From positions 1 to 64,000 of the forward strand of contig NZ_LUAX01000002.1 of the NCBI RefSeq assembly GCF_001695575.1: a DNA stretch of 64,000 nucleotides, written 5' to 3'. A program made the translations under genes and the position numbers. Below are positions 21,760 through 30,719 of this stretch, piece after piece. The stretch is from Vibrio europaeus. GTDB lineage: Bacteria > Pseudomonadota > Gammaproteobacteria > Enterobacterales > Vibrionaceae. Numbering within the stretch: position 1 is the first letter of the stretch; each line of letters begins with the position of its first letter. A model generated the notes under the pieces. The model had not been told where the DNA came from. It was given only the letters and a program-made list of their open reading frames with translations, and made no database searches.

Positions 21760-22143
21760 TTAAACGATTACCAGCACAATCAGAGAAATAAATGCCACGG
21801 CTGCCCATTGAGTCAGCACAATGATCTTCTTATCCACTGGCTTACCTTTTAAGCGAATCGGCATTACCTGCGGCATCATACTGAAGAACGTTTGAGCATG
21901 CAGCAGGCTGCCCGCTAGCGCAACGATGTTAATCGCTACGACCACTGGATTAGCCATAAACTCTAGCCAAACTTGCCATGCTTCTGGACCTTTCACTAAT
22001 GAACCTAAACCGAAAGTCAGGAAGACAGTAAATAGGATCAGAGGCAGTACAGTCGCTTCGCGAAGCATGTAGAAGCGGTAAAAAGGATGATCTTTCCACC
22101 AAGTACGTTTTACTTCACGAACATAAGGTTTACGGTTGCTCAT
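21760..22143 (-). CDS. frdC: Fumarate reductase membrane anchor subunit FrdC
   Basis: Membrane anchor of the fumarate reductase complex. It has 127 residues with three hydrophobic helices. The N terminus SNRKPYVREVKRTWWKDHPFY and the segment SLLHAQTFFSMMPQVMP, containing the quinone-region histidine, match FrdC. It starts 2 nt after the frdB stop, so the two are translationally linked. Confidence 0.96.
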   Translation of the reverse strand: MSNRKPYVREVKRTWWKDHPFYRFYMLREATVLPLILFTVFLTFGLGSLVKGPEAWQVWLEFMANPVVVAINIVALAGSLLHAQTFFSMMPQVMPIRLKGKPVDKKIIVLTQWAAVAFISLIVLVIV

Positions 22144-22145
22144 TC

Positions 22146-22910
22146 TTATGCCTCCTCTGCTGTTTTTGCTGGTGTGCCGTCAGGCTTCAGCATAGCAATC
22201 ACGAAGTCCATAGAAGACTCGACTTTACCTTGGTTCACTGCGGCCGCAGGATCGACGTTTTTCGGACACACTTCAGAACAGTAACCCACGAAGGTACAGC
22301 CCCATGCGCCGTTTTCACCATTGATCATCGCCATACGCTCTGCTTTACCATTGTCACGACTATCGAGATTGTAACGATGGGCAAGAGTCAGCGCTGCAGG
22401 GCCGATAAACTCAGGGTTTAGACCAAATTGCGGACACGCTGCGTAACACAGACCACAGTTGATACAACCTGCGAACTGCTTGTACTTAGCCATTTGCTCT
22501 GGCGTTTGTAGGTTAGTGCCATCTTCAGGTTTACGATCGTTACCGATGATGTAAGGCTTGATAGCTTCAAGGCGCTCAATGAACGGTGTCATGTCGACAA
22601 TCAGGTCTTTCTCGATTGGGAAGTTCGCCAGTGGCTCGATCTTCACGCCGTTAGGGTAGTCGCGCAGGAAGCTTTTACATGCTAGCTTTGGTACGCCGTT
22701 AACCATGATGCCGCATGAACCACAGATCGCCATACGACAAGACCAACGGTAAGACAGGTCTTTGTCTAGGTTATCTTTGATGTAGCCAAGTGCATCAAGC
22801 GTCGACATAGTTTCGTCGAATGGTACTTCGAAGGTCTGGAAATGCGGCTCTGCGTCTTTCTCAGGGTCATAACGCAGAATCTCTACTTTTTGGATGCGAT
22901 TTGCTGACAT
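22146..22910 (-). CDS. frdB: Fumarate reductase iron-sulfur subunit FrdB
   Basis: Electron-transfer subunit linking menaquinol oxidation to the FrdA flavin. It has 254 residues. The N-terminal ferredoxin fold holds the [2Fe-2S] cysteines ([10 protein letters not shown] ... LAC). The C-terminal domain has [13 protein letters not shown] and [17 protein letters not shown] for the [4Fe-4S] and [3Fe-4S] clusters. It overlaps the frdA stop by one base (TAATG). Confidence 0.97.
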   Translation of the reverse strand: MSANRIQKVEILRYDPEKDAEPHFQTFEVPFDETMSTLDALGYIKDNLDKDLSYRWSCRMAICGSCGIMVNGVPKLACKSFLRDYPNGVKIEPLANFPIEKDLIVDMTPFIERLEAIKPYIIGNDRKPEDGTNLQTPEQMAKYKQFAGCINCGLCYAACPQFGLNPEFIGPAALTLAHRYNLDSRDNGKAERMAMINGENGAWGCTFVGYCSEVCPKNVDPAAAVNQGKVESSMDFVIAMLKPDGTPAKTAEEA

Positions 22911-24727
22911 TATGCTTGCTCCTCTGCGTTCTTCTGTGCCGCTTGTGCTGCTTCTTCAGCGGCTGCTTTCTCAGCGGCTTCACCGTATAGACGAGCTTTA
23001 GGCTGTGACTTAGTAATGGTCACCTTGCTGTAGTCGATAGTTGGCGCTGCATCTGATTGGAAGAAAGCCAGTGAGTGTTTGAGGAACTCTACGTCATCAC
23101 GCTCAGTACAGCCATCATCTAGACGCTGGTGGGCGCCACGAGACTCTTTACGTAGGATGGCAGAATGCACCATAGCTTCCGCGACTTCTAGGCCGTAACC
23201 GACTTCGATAGCGTACAGAAGGTCAGTGTTGAATACTTTGCCTTTATCTTTGATGCTGATGTTTTTGTAGCGAGCTTTCAATTCAGTAATCTTATCGATC
23301 GTCGCTTGCATCAGATCTTCTTGGCGGTAAATACCACAACCCGCTTCCATGGTGTGACCCATTTCAGTGCGGATATCAGCCCAGTTTTCATCGCCTTCTT
23401 GGTTCATTAGTGCTGCGATACGCTGCTCAACATCTTTGACTTGAGCTGCAATAGACTCTTCGTTCCAGCCTTTGAATTCTGCTACACGCTTCACCGCTTG
23501 TTCACCAGCAACACGGCCGAATACCACGAACTCAGCCAGTGAGTTAGAACCTAGACGGTTAGCACCGTGCAGACCAACAGAAGCACATTCGCCTACCGCG
23601 AATAGACCTTTGATGCGAGTTTCACATTCGCCGTTGGTTTCAATACCACCCATGGTGTAGTGAACAGTAGGACGAATTGGAATCGGCTCTTTTGCAGGAT
23701 CAACGTTGACGTAAGCTTTCGCTAGCTCACAGATAAACGGTAGACGTTCTTGCAGGTACTCTTCGCCAAGGTGGCGAAGGTCTAGATGAACCACATCACC
23801 TAGAGGATGTTTGATGGTGTTGCCTTTCTGCTGTTCGTGCCAGAAAGCCTGTGAAACCTTGTCGCGAGGACCAAGTTCCATGTATTTGTTCTTTGGCTGG
23901 CCAACTGGAGTTTCAGGACCCATGCCGTAATCTTGTAGGTAACGGTAACCATTCTTGTTAACGATGATACCGCCTTCACCGCGACAACCTTCGGTCATCA
24001 GGATACCTGTCCCCGGAAGGCCTGTTGGGTGGTACTGAACGAATTCCATATCACGTAGAGGCACGCCATGACGGTAAGCCATTGCCATACCATCACCGGT
24101 TACGATACCGCCGTTCGTATTACAGTGGTAAACACGACCTGCACCACCTGTTGCTAAAACAACAGATTTGGCTTTAATCGTAACGAGTTCACCTTCTGAC
24201 ATATGGATAGCGATAAGACCTTGCACTTCGCCTTCATCAACAAGCAGATCGACGACAAAGTACTCATCAAAGCGTTTGATGTTGTCGTACTTCATTGATG
24301 TCTGGAATAGGGTGTGAAGCATATGGAAGCCAGTTTTATCAGCCGCAAACCATGTGCGCTCAACTTTCATACCACCGAATCGGCGTACGTTGACTTCACC
24401 GTTTTCTTTACGACTCCATGGGCAGCCCCATTGCTCCATTTGGATCATTTCGCGAGTTGCGTTTTCTACAAAATATTCAACAACGTCCTGTTCACATAGC
24501 CAGTCGCCACCGCCAACAGTGTCGTTGAAGTGGTTGTCTAGGCTATCTTCATCCTTGATAACTGCTGCCGAGCCACCCTCCGCTGCGACCGTGTGAGAAC
24601 GCATTGGATAAACTTTAGAAATCAGTGCGACTTCTAAATCAGGGTTTGCTTCAGCTGCTGCAATAGCAGTGCGAAGACCAGCGCCGCCTGCGCCGATGAC
24701 TGCGATATCTGTGGTGATAGTTTGCAC
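22910..24727 (-). CDS. frdA: Fumarate reductase flavoprotein subunit FrdA
   Basis: Catalytic subunit reducing fumarate to succinate in anaerobic respiration, on the cytoplasmic face of the membrane. It has 605 residues. The FAD dinucleotide motif is VIGAGGAG (10-17) and the covalent-FAD histidine is H45 in [10 protein letters not shown]. Active-site segments are [23 protein letters not shown] and [11 protein letters not shown]. Residues after about 580 form an Ala/Glu-rich tail. It is the first gene of frdABCD; a CRP/FNR-like palindrome lies about 170 nt upstream. The frd rather than sdh identity follows from the FrdC/FrdD pair. Confidence 0.97.
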   Translation of the reverse strand: MQTITTDIAVIGAGGAGLRTAIAAAEANPDLEVALISKVYPMRSHTVAAEGGSAAVIKDEDSLDNHFNDTVGGGDWLCEQDVVEYFVENATREMIQMEQWGCPWSRKENGEVNVRRFGGMKVERTWFAADKTGFHMLHTLFQTSMKYDNIKRFDEYFVVDLLVDEGEVQGLIAIHMSEGELVTIKAKSVVLATGGAGRVYHCNTNGGIVTGDGMAMAYRHGVPLRDMEFVQYHPTGLPGTGILMTEGCRGEGGIIVNKNGYRYLQDYGMGPETPVGQPKNKYMELGPRDKVSQAFWHEQQKGNTIKHPLGDVVHLDLRHLGEEYLQERLPFICELAKAYVNVDPAKEPIPIRPTVHYTMGGIETNGECETRIKGLFAVGECASVGLHGANRLGSNSLAEFVVFGRVAGEQAVKRVAEFKGWNEESIAAQVKDVEQRIAALMNQEGDENWADIRTEMGHTMEAGCGIYRQEDLMQATIDKITELKARYKNISIKDKGKVFNTDLLYAIEVGYGLEVAEAMVHSAILRKESRGAHQRLDDGCTERDDVEFLKHSLAFFQSDAAPTIDYSKVTITKSQPKARLYGEAAEKAAAEEAAQAAQKNAEEQA

Positions 24728-25131
24728 AGTTATCCTCCAGTGTGAATTTGCGGAGTGTTCCGCTTGTTATAGTTAAATGGGGTAATTCCCCAAAAGTGGT
24801 AGGGTTAGTGTAGAAGAGCTAATTTGCAGAAAAATTGATGTATTTAGGTTTTTGCTCCAGTAATGCATTCAAGAGCATAAAAAATATAGGTTATGTGATT
24901 GCTATCACGGCAAGAAATGATTGATAGCACAGTAGACAGTAGTGGTTTGTTAAAGCGCTGTTACATGACATTAGCTTGGGTAATATCTAATAGGTGGCCG
25001 GTGATATTTTGTTCTGTAATACGTTGAAATCTTGCTTCAATTAGAAGCCATTTTTAGACGGAGTATTATGCTAGGCAAAGGGCAGTAAACTTGATATTTT
25101 CTCAGCCAGATAAAGCAGTGAGATTTTAGTT
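24728..25131. other. Divergent frdA-epmA control region
   Basis: 404 bp with no gene. It holds promoters in both directions. Visible structure: GGGG-TAATT-CCCC (24779-24791) in the frdA leader; the CRP/FNR-type palindrome (listed separately); and TGCTATCA (24900-24907) inverted as TGATAGCA (24922-24929), which shares bases with that palindrome. Confidence 0.6.
24894..24909. promoter_or_regulatory. CRP/FNR-type palindrome upstream of frdA
   Basis: TGTGA-TTGCTA-TCACG matches the CRP consensus TGTGA-N6-TCACA in nine of ten positions. Read as GTGAT-TGCT-ATCAC it also has FNR spacing (TTGAT-N4-ATCAA) with one change per half. frd operons are known to be FNR-activated, so either regulator, or both, could bind. 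Confidence 0.65.
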
Positions 25132-26103
25132 ATGAGTGATCAGTGGCAGCCCACAGCGTCGATAGAGCAACTTAGACAGCGTGCGAACGTGCTTGCGCAA
25201 ATACGGCGGTTCTTTGCTGAGCGAAACGTGTTGGAGGTTGATACTCCGGCAATGAGCCATGCGACAGTGACGGATATTCACCTACATACTTTTCAGACAG
25301 AGTTTATAGGTCCGGGATATGCGGATGGCAGCAAACTCTATTTAATGACTAGCCCTGAATTTCATATGAAGCGATTGCTGGCAGCGGGTAGTGGTTGTAT
25401 CTATCAGATTAACAAAGCGTTTCGCAACGAAGAGAATGGCCGTTTCCATAATCCAGAGTTCACCATGCTTGAATGGTACCGAGTTGGTTTTGACCACCAT
25501 AAACTGATGGATGAAATGGACGCTTTACTTCAAGTCGTACTCGAATGTGGTCAAGCGGAGCGAATGACCTATCAAAAGGCCTTTATCGATGTGCTTGGTG
25601 TCTGCCCATTAGAAGGCACAATGGCAGAGTTAAGGCTTGCTGCCGAGAAGCTAGGCCTAAGTGATATAGCAGAGCCAGAGGAAGATCGAGATACCTTGCT
25701 TCAACTACTATTTAGCATCGGTGTCGAAGGTAAGATAGGCCAAAGCGCTCCGGCTTTTGTTTATGACTTCCCCGCCTCTCAAGCGGCATTGGCGAAGATC
25801 AATAAGCAAGACTCACGTGTTGCTGATCGCTTTGAGGTTTATTTTAAAGGCATAGAACTCGCGAATGGTTTCCATGAGCTTGATGATCCGCAAGAACAAC
25901 TCAAGCGATTTGAACAAGATAACGTCAAGCGCATTGAGATGGGGCTAAGTCCTCAACCGATCGATCATCATTTAATAGCAGCACTCAAGTCAGGTTTACC
26001 TGAATGTGCCGGAGTGGCGCTAGGGGTCGATCGCTTAATCATGCTCGCGATCGGTTGCGATCATATTGATCAGGTCATGGCGTTTCCGTTTCCGATAGCG
26101 TAA
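25132..26103 (+). CDS. epmA: Elongation factor P--(R)-beta-lysine ligase EpmA
   Basis: Paralogue of the class II lysyl-tRNA synthetase catalytic core that attaches (R)-beta-lysine to EF-P, which relieves ribosome stalling at polyproline. It has 323 residues and no anticodon-binding domain. Class II motifs are seen: motif 2 [25 protein letters not shown] segment with LEWY, and motif 3 [12 protein letters not shown]. It is divergent from frd, as in E. coli (frdABCD-epmA). Confidence 0.96.
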   Translation: MSDQWQPTASIEQLRQRANVLAQIRRFFAERNVLEVDTPAMSHATVTDIHLHTFQTEFIGPGYADGSKLYLMTSPEFHMKRLLAAGSGCIYQINKAFRNEENGRFHNPEFTMLEWYRVGFDHHKLMDEMDALLQVVLECGQAERMTYQKAFIDVLGVCPLEGTMAELRLAAEKLGLSDIAEPEEDRDTLLQLLFSIGVEGKIGQSAPAFVYDFPASQAALAKINKQDSRVADRFEVYFKGIELANGFHELDDPQEQLKRFEQDNVKRIEMGLSPQPIDHHLIAALKSGLPECAGVALGVDRLIMLAIGCDHIDQVMAFPFPIA

Positions 26104-26204
26104 GGAAATGTGCAACAGATTCTTATTCTGAGTGTAATTGACTCGCGTAGGCATCTTAACCTCGCTATACTTCCAATCTGAATTTTAGTCTAGAGCTGCT
26201 ATTC

Positions 26205-26352
26205 CCTTCATTGTTGAAGCCGCAGCGTTGTTGACTACGCCAATTCACCCTAATCACATAGGACTACTATGCTCATAGGGCTGAATTGGCTTGTCGCCTA
26301 GCTGCAACTCCAACTATTTTGGGAATACATCCTTCATTGTTGAAGTGGCAGC
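26205..26352. repeat. ERIC-like imperfect palindrome with flanking direct repeats
   Basis: A 21-bp sequence starting CTTCATTGTTGAAG occurs at 26206-26226 and again, with two mismatches, at 26332-26352, a period of 126 bp. Between them is an imperfect palindrome centred near 26260: GCCAATTCA-CCCT (26239-26251) pairs with AGGG-C-TGAATTGGC (26277-26290), and CATAG with CTATG. The size and the GGGAATAC / CAACTATTTTGGG ends resemble ERIC-type elements known from enterobacteria and vibrios. Family membership is inferred from architecture. Confidence 0.6.
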
Positions 26353-26375
26353 TCTATCATCAAAGAGCACAGGAC

Positions 26376-26810
26376 ATGCAAGAGTACATCGCATTTTTTC
26401 AAGAGAATATGATTCTTTCTCTGGTATGGGTTGGTCTATTAGCCGCCCTAATTATGAACATTGTTAAATCAACGACAGCCGCATACAAAGAAATCACCGC
26501 AGCACAGACTACTCAGCTAATGAACCATCAAAGTGGTGTAGTAGTTGATATCCGCAGTAAAGATGAGTTCCGTAAAGGACACATTACCGATGCACTTCAC
26601 ATTTTGCCGTCTGATATCAAAGCGGGTAACTTCGGAAGCCTTGAAAACCACAAATCAGACCCAATCATTGTAGTGTGTAAGACAGGTCAAACGGCTCAAG
26701 AGAGCGCTAACCTTCTTGCTAAAGCGGGCTTTGAAAATGTAAGTCTGCTTAAAAATGGTTTGATTGCTTGGAGTGAAGCAAACATGCCTTTAGTGAAAGG
26801 TAAGAAGTAA
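26376..26810 (+). CDS. yibN: Membrane-anchored rhodanese-domain protein (YibN-like)
   Basis: Single-domain rhodanese on an N-terminal membrane helix; possible sulfurtransferase, physiological role not known. It has 144 residues. A helix spans about 12-30 (ILSLVWVGLLAALIMNIV), and the rhodanese domain runs from about 40 to 140 with VVDIRSKDEFRKGHI and the active-site loop VVCKTGQT holding C101, so it could be catalytic. The open frame continues 30 codons upstream through the ERIC-like repeat; the ATG giving MQEYIAFFQEN matches the family length. In E. coli yibN-grxC-secB-gpsA-cysE are contiguous; grxC is missing here. Confidence 0.9.
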   Translation: MQEYIAFFQENMILSLVWVGLLAALIMNIVKSTTAAYKEITAAQTTQLMNHQSGVVVDIRSKDEFRKGHITDALHILPSDIKAGNFGSLENHKSDPIIVVCKTGQTAQESANLLAKAGFENVSLLKNGLIAWSEANMPLVKGKK

Positions 26811-26968
26811 TTCAAACACCGAATGCCTTAAACGCTGATTGAAAAATCGGCGTTTGTTTTAGAGAGATGTGAAGAGTTCCACGAAATTCATTGGAACCCT
26901 AGTCATAGCAAGCTCTCTCAGTTAGTCTCCAATCAGACTATTTATCGCAGGATTAAAGGATTTTTAAA

Positions 26969-27436
26969 ATGGCTGAAGCAGCACCACAACAAGAAGCACA
27001 AAACTTCGCAATTCAACGTATCTTCCTTAAAGACGTATCTTTCGAAGCGCCAAACTCACCAGACATGTTCCAAAAAGAGTGGAATCCAGATGTTAAGCTA
27101 GACCTAGACACTCAAAGCCGTGAACTCGGTGAAGGCGTATACGAAGTCGTTCTACGTCTGACAGTAACGGTTAAGAACGCTGAAGAGACTGCGTTCCTAT
27201 GTGAAGTGCAACAAGGTGGTATCTTTACTGCAGATAAGATGGAAGCTGGCCAACTAGCTCATTGTCTAGGTGCATTCTGCCCGAATATCCTATTCCCTTA
27301 CGCTCGCGAAACTATCTCAAGCCTAGTGGTTAAAGGTACGTTCCCACAACTGAACCTAGCACCAGTAAACTTTGATGCTCTGTTTATGAACTACCTACAG
27401 CAGCAAGCTCAGCAAGAAGGTGAAGCTGAAGCGTAA
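26969..27436 (+). CDS. secB: Protein-export chaperone SecB
   Basis: Cytosolic tetrameric chaperone that keeps preproteins unfolded and hands them to SecA. It has 155 residues, like E. coli SecB. Family segments are [30 protein letters not shown] and [20 protein letters not shown] lies upstream of the ATG. It sits in the conserved yibN-secB-gpsA-cysE cluster and is followed by a terminator-like hairpin, so gpsA may also have its own promoter. Confidence 0.98.
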   Translation: MAEAAPQQEAQNFAIQRIFLKDVSFEAPNSPDMFQKEWNPDVKLDLDTQSRELGEGVYEVVLRLTVTVKNAEETAFLCEVQQGGIFTADKMEAGQLAHCLGAFCPNILFPYARETISSLVVKGTFPQLNLAPVNFDALFMNYLQQQAQQEGEAEA

Positions 27437-27471
27437 TGACTGATTCCTCTGTGTAACAGAGGTGCGGTATA

Positions 27472-27515
27472 AAATGCACAGAGCGTCTCTATTTGATGCG
27501 ATGTGCATTTTTTGT
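27472..27515 (+). terminator. Terminator-like hairpin after secB
   Basis: AAATGCACA / TGTGCATTT, nine pairs with a 21-nt loop, followed by TTTTG. Confidence 0.7.
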
Positions 27516-27529
27516 TTATAGGATTGGAT

Positions 27530-27575
27530 TCTTGCCACTGATATTTGGTATCGATGCTAAATATCACTGGCAAGA
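27530..27575. other. Long hairpin between secB and gpsA
   Basis: 17-bp inverted repeat (27530-27546 with 27559-27575, one mismatch: TCTTGCCA-C-TGATATTT) around a 12-nt loop containing ATCGAT. It ends 33 nt before the gpsA start and has no T-run on either side, so it is more likely a leader structure, a processing site or a palindromic binding site than a terminator. Confidence 0.75.
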
Positions 27576-27608
27576 TTCTAGTCACCCTAATGACAATCAG
27601 GCGGAATA

Positions 27609-28640
27609 ATGAAAAATAAGACCAACAATGCCTACGGGAAAGAAATTGCAATGACCGTACTTGGTGCCGGTTCCTACGGTACTTCGCTTGCTATTTCTTT
27701 GGCGCGTAATGGCGCAAACGTAGTGATTTGGGGCCATGATCCTGAGCATATGGCGCGTCTGGAAGCCGAACGGGCCAACCATGAGTTTCTTCCAGGAATA
27801 GAGTTTCCTCAATCATTGATTGTGGAGTCTGACCTTGAGAAAGCAGTGCAAGCCAGCCGCGATCTGCTGGTGGTAGTGCCAAGTCATGTGTTTGGCATTG
27901 TGTTAAACAATGTCAAACCGCATTTGAGAGGCGACTCTCGCATTTGTTGGGCAACCAAAGGGCTAGAGCCAGAAACTGGCCGCCTACTGAAAGAAGTCGC
28001 GAATGAAGCGCTAGGTGAAGGCTACTCTCTGGCGGTTTTATCTGGACCTACGTTTGCGAAAGAGCTTGCAATGGGAATGCCGACAGCGATTTCTGTTGCG
28101 TCACCAGATAACGACTTTGTGGCGGATCTACAAGAAAAAATCCATTGCAGCAAAACTTTCCGTGTCTACGCAAACAGTGACTTCATCGGTATGCAGTTAG
28201 GTGGTGCAGTTAAGAACGTGATTGCGATTGGTGCAGGTATGTCTGATGGTATTGGTTTCGGTGCTAATGCGCGTACGGCGTTGATCACTCGTGGTTTAGC
28301 AGAGATGACCCGTTTGGGTGCTGCGCTAGGTGCACAGCCAGAAACCTTTATGGGCATGGCAGGATTGGGTGATTTGGTATTAACTTGTACTGATAACCAA
28401 TCTCGTAATCGCCGCTTTGGCTTAGCACTAGGTCAGGGTAAAGATGTCGATACTGCCCAAGATGAAATTGGTCAAGTTGTCGAAGGTTATCGCAACACCA
28501 AAGAGGTTTACCTATTAGCCGAGCGTATGGGTGTTGAGATGCCAATTGTTGACCAAATATATCAAGTATTGTATCAAGGGAAGGATGCAAACTTAGCAGC
28601 GAAAGATTTACTCGCTCGTGATAAGAAAGCGGAAGCATAA
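27609..28640 (+). CDS. gpsA: Glycerol-3-phosphate dehydrogenase [NAD(P)+] GpsA
   Basis: Makes sn-glycerol-3-phosphate from dihydroxyacetone phosphate for phospholipid synthesis, in the cytosol. It has 343 residues. The NAD(P) loop [12 protein letters not shown] is near 17-28; the catalytic Lys region is [34 protein letters not shown] and GLGDLVLTC follow. The N terminus is about 13 residues longer than the minimal family start, but AGGCGG sits just before this ATG. It lies 22 nt from the cysE reading frame and is probably co-transcribed. Confidence 0.97.
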   Translation: MKNKTNNAYGKEIAMTVLGAGSYGTSLAISLARNGANVVIWGHDPEHMARLEAERANHEFLPGIEFPQSLIVESDLEKAVQASRDLLVVVPSHVFGIVLNNVKPHLRGDSRICWATKGLEPETGRLLKEVANEALGEGYSLAVLSGPTFAKELAMGMPTAISVASPDNDFVADLQEKIHCSKTFRVYANSDFIGMQLGGAVKNVIAIGAGMSDGIGFGANARTALITRGLAEMTRLGAALGAQPETFMGMAGLGDLVLTCTDNQSRNRRFGLALGQGKDVDTAQDEIGQVVEGYRNTKEVYLLAERMGVEMPIVDQIYQVLYQGKDANLAAKDLLARDKKAEA

Positions 28641-28701
28641 AGAACAACAGTAACACTGGACTTTGTATCTAGATACTAGGGATTCAGTACTAGGAAAATT
28701 C

Positions 28702-29523
28702 ATGAAACATTGTGAAAAACAGAAGGTTTGGCAAACCATTGTTAAGGAAGCAAGAGAGCTATCTGAGCAAGAGCCAATGTTAGCAAGCTTCTATCATGCC
28801 ACGATTATTAAGCATGATAGTTTGAGCGCGGCGTTAAGCTATATTTTAGCCAATAAGCTGAACACTGTGTCAATGCCAGCAATGGCGGTCAGGGAAGTGG
28901 TTGAAGAAGCCCTAAATTCTGACCCAAGTATCAGTGCTGCTGCCGCTTGTGACATTTGTGCGACGGTTAACCGAGATCCGGCTGTTGCAATGTATTCTAT
29001 GCCATTGTTGTATTTGAAAGGCTACCATGCTTTGCAAGGCTACCGAGTGGCTAATTGGCTATGGAAACAAGGGCGTATTGCGCTCGCTACTTATCTACAA
29101 AACCAAATCTCCGTCGCGTGTCAGGTGGATATTCACCCGGCGGCCAAGATTGGTCGCGGTATCATGTTAGACCATGCGACTGGAATCGTGATTGGTGAAA
29201 CTGCGGTTGTCGAGAATGATGTATCTATTCTGCAAGACGTCACTTTAGGCGGTACTGGTAAAGAGTGCGGTGATCGTCACCCGAAAATCCGTGAAGGCGT
29301 GATGATAGGTGCGGGGGCTAAGATTCTCGGTAATATTGAAGTGGGAGAGGGAGCTAAGATTGGCTCTTGTTCAGTGGTACTTCAAGCTGTTCCCGCTCAT
29401 ACCACAGTGGCCGGGGTTCCAGCCAAGATTGTTGGCAGACCTAAGACCGATAAGCCATCTTTGGATATGGACCAACAATTTAATGGTCGTTCACAAAGCT
29501 TTATTGGCGGGGATGGGATTTAA
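28702..29523 (+). CDS. cysE: Serine O-acetyltransferase CysE
   Basis: Makes O-acetylserine from serine and acetyl-CoA, the first committed step of cysteine synthesis; known to be feedback-inhibited by cysteine. It has 273 residues, identical to the E. coli length. The N-terminal helical domain carries EPMLASFYHATI; the left-handed beta-helix of hexapeptide repeats begins with VDIHPAAKIGRGIMLDHATG. The DMDQQFNG...GDGI tail, ending in isoleucine, is the segment that inserts into CysK. The frame could start 13 codons earlier at TTG, but the ATG used aligns with the family and has AGGA upstream. Confidence 0.97.
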   Translation: MKHCEKQKVWQTIVKEARELSEQEPMLASFYHATIIKHDSLSAALSYILANKLNTVSMPAMAVREVVEEALNSDPSISAAAACDICATVNRDPAVAMYSMPLLYLKGYHALQGYRVANWLWKQGRIALATYLQNQISVACQVDIHPAAKIGRGIMLDHATGIVIGETAVVENDVSILQDVTLGGTGKECGDRHPKIREGVMIGAGAKILGNIEVGEGAKIGSCSVVLQAVPAHTTVAGVPAKIVGRPKTDKPSLDMDQQFNGRSQSFIGGDGI

Positions 29524-29527
29524 GAGC

Positions 29528-29708
29528 TAGAACGGACTTCGTCCTATAGATCGCTTCGCTGATGGAAAACGGGAGCGGGCTTCGCCCTTATGGAAAACAA
29601 AGTTGACCGCTCAATCACATAGGAGCATCTTCAGTTATCCAGTTATCCAGTTATCCAGTTATCCAGTTATCCAGTTATCCAGTTATCCAGTTATCCAGTT
29701 ATCCAAAA
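29528..29708 (+). repeat. Composite dispersed repeat, copy 3 (AGTTATCC x9)
   Basis: Hairpins GGAC-TTC-GTCC (29534-29544) and GGGC-TTC-GCCC (29577-29587), each followed by a TATGGAAA-type link, then a 45-bp spacer and nine identical units AGTTATCC (29633-29704) ending TCCAAAA. There is no closing inverted hairpin. It starts 5 bp after the cysE stop and ends just before the cysE/aphA terminator. Confidence 0.85.
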
Positions 29709-29711
29709 CAA

Positions 29712-29748
29712 AGAGGGTTGGCACTAAGTGCCAACCCTCTATATTTTT
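29712..29748. terminator. Bidirectional terminator between cysE and aphA
   Basis: Perfect 13-bp stem AGAGGGTTGGCAC / GTGCCAACCCTCT with loop TAA. T-rich sequence follows on both strands. It serves the convergent cysE and aphA. Confidence 0.92.
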
Positions 29749-29756
29749 CGCTTCTA

Positions 29757-30296
29757 TTAACCTAGAGCATCTAGTTCAGTAAGAACTTCTTCAGCCCATT
29801 CAATCCACGCTTGGCGGATAAGTAGGTTTCTACGTAGCGTTAGGCGCTCTAAACGTTGCTGCTTATCTAGCGTCGCAGTTGTTGAGTAGTACGCGTTTTC
29901 GATTTCTTGGTAGTGAGCAACCAGTTTTCGTGACTCTTCAACTAGCTCAGCCAATTGAGCGCGGTATGGCGCAGATGGTTGAACGGCACAAGCCATAAGC
30001 TTGGCTGAAAACTCGTCACGGACGGTTGGGTGAGAGGTTGGTTGGTCAAACCATTCACCTAGTGCAGTACGCCCAGAATCAGTAATTGAATATACTTTAC
30101 GATCTGGTTTGCCTTCTTGAGGCTCTAGTACACAGGTGACTAGGTTGTTTTGAGCCATCTTGTTTAACTCGCGATAAACTTGCTGGTGGCTCGCTTTCCA
30201 GAAATAGCCGATAGTGGCTGAAAATTCTTTAGTGATATCGTATCCAGTCGCATCGCGTGTGCTTAGAACGGTTAAGATAACGTGTGGTAATGACAT
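29757..30296 (-). CDS. aphA: PadR-family quorum-sensing regulator AphA
   Basis: Winged-helix regulator that directs the low-cell-density programme in vibrios; in V. cholerae it activates tcpPH, and AphA and HapR/LuxR repress each other (known). It has 179 residues. The N-terminal wing domain MSLPHVILTVLSTRDATGYD is followed by FWKASHQQVYRELNKM and QEGKPDRKVYSIT, and the C-terminal half is a coiled-coil dimerisation region (LVEESRKLVAHYQEIE). The open frame could begin 14 codons earlier; the ATG used matches the V. cholerae protein start. The cysE-aphA-ppc context is as in V. cholerae. Confidence 0.96.
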   Translation of the reverse strand: MSLPHVILTVLSTRDATGYDITKEFSATIGYFWKASHQQVYRELNKMAQNNLVTCVLEPQEGKPDRKVYSITDSGRTALGEWFDQPTSHPTVRDEFSAKLMACAVQPSAPYRAQLAELVEESRKLVAHYQEIENAYYSTTATLDKQQRLERLTLRRNLLIRQAWIEWAEEVLTELDALG

Positions 30297-30674
30297 GTCT
30301 TCAATCCAAATGGTCAATAAACTACTAAATACAACCACTTAATTTCTGTCGTGCTTCTTAATGGCACTGATCATCAGTAGAAAAAGTGGCACCAACAATG
30401 TTGGTCATGTCACCTAAAAAAGCCGTTTATCACCTAGGATCGATAGTTAAGGTATCGAAGAGCTGTAGCATGTAGATTTTATATAATTCGCCACAGCGGT
30501 GAAGTAGTATATCTAAATAATAAGCATAAAGTAGAATAGAAGGACAAAATATCTCAAAAAACTGACAAAAATCTCAATAGTGCGTCACTTTTAGAGAAAT
30601 ATTTTGCAATTTGAGTATAAATGTCTCACCTCTGGTTCTAATTTCTATAAGAAATGCTCCTAAAGATATAAAAA
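30297..30674 (-). promoter_or_regulatory. Long aphA upstream and leader region
   Basis: About 380 bp with no gene between the aphA start and the ppc terminator. Two palindromes lie close to the start: ACTGATCATCAGT (30366-30378) and ACCAACAATGTTGGT (30391-30405, a perfect 15-nt dyad). Known biology is that Qrr small RNAs pair with the aphA leader and LuxR/HapR binds the promoter. The 15-nt dyad is a reasonable place to look for Qrr pairing, but this is inference. Confidence 0.55.
30560..30579. promoter_or_regulatory. Candidate LuxR/HapR site upstream of aphA
   Basis: On the minus strand TATTGAGATTTTTGTCAGTT agrees with about 14 of 20 positions of the LuxR/HapR palindrome (TTATTGATAAATTTATCAATAA type). 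It lies about 265 bp before the aphA ATG. Repression of aphA by LuxR/HapR is established in several vibrios; this exact site is inferred. Confidence 0.5.
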
Positions 30675-30704
30675 AAGGTTGGTGAGTTCACACCAACCTT
30701 CTTA
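30672..30704 (-). terminator. Terminator of ppc
   Basis: Perfect 10-bp stem AAGGTTGGTG / CACCAACCTT with a 6-nt loop, followed by TTTTTT on the minus strand. Confidence 0.9.
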
Positions 30705-30719
30705 CTATTCAGCGGATAA

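Noticed and set aside
26286..26375. 30-codon N-terminal extension of the rhodanese gene
   Set aside because: It is encoded by the ERIC-like repeat; the homologous protein starts at MQEYIAFFQEN. It is kept only as a possible alternative in the findings.
29633..29704. Cluster of DnaA boxes (TTATCCAGT resembles TTATCCACA)
   Set aside because: The unit differs from the DnaA box at both final positions, the 8-bp period makes 9-bp boxes overlap, and the sister arrays (TTTTCC, TTCTCC, CTCTCT) lose the match. No origin genes are nearby.
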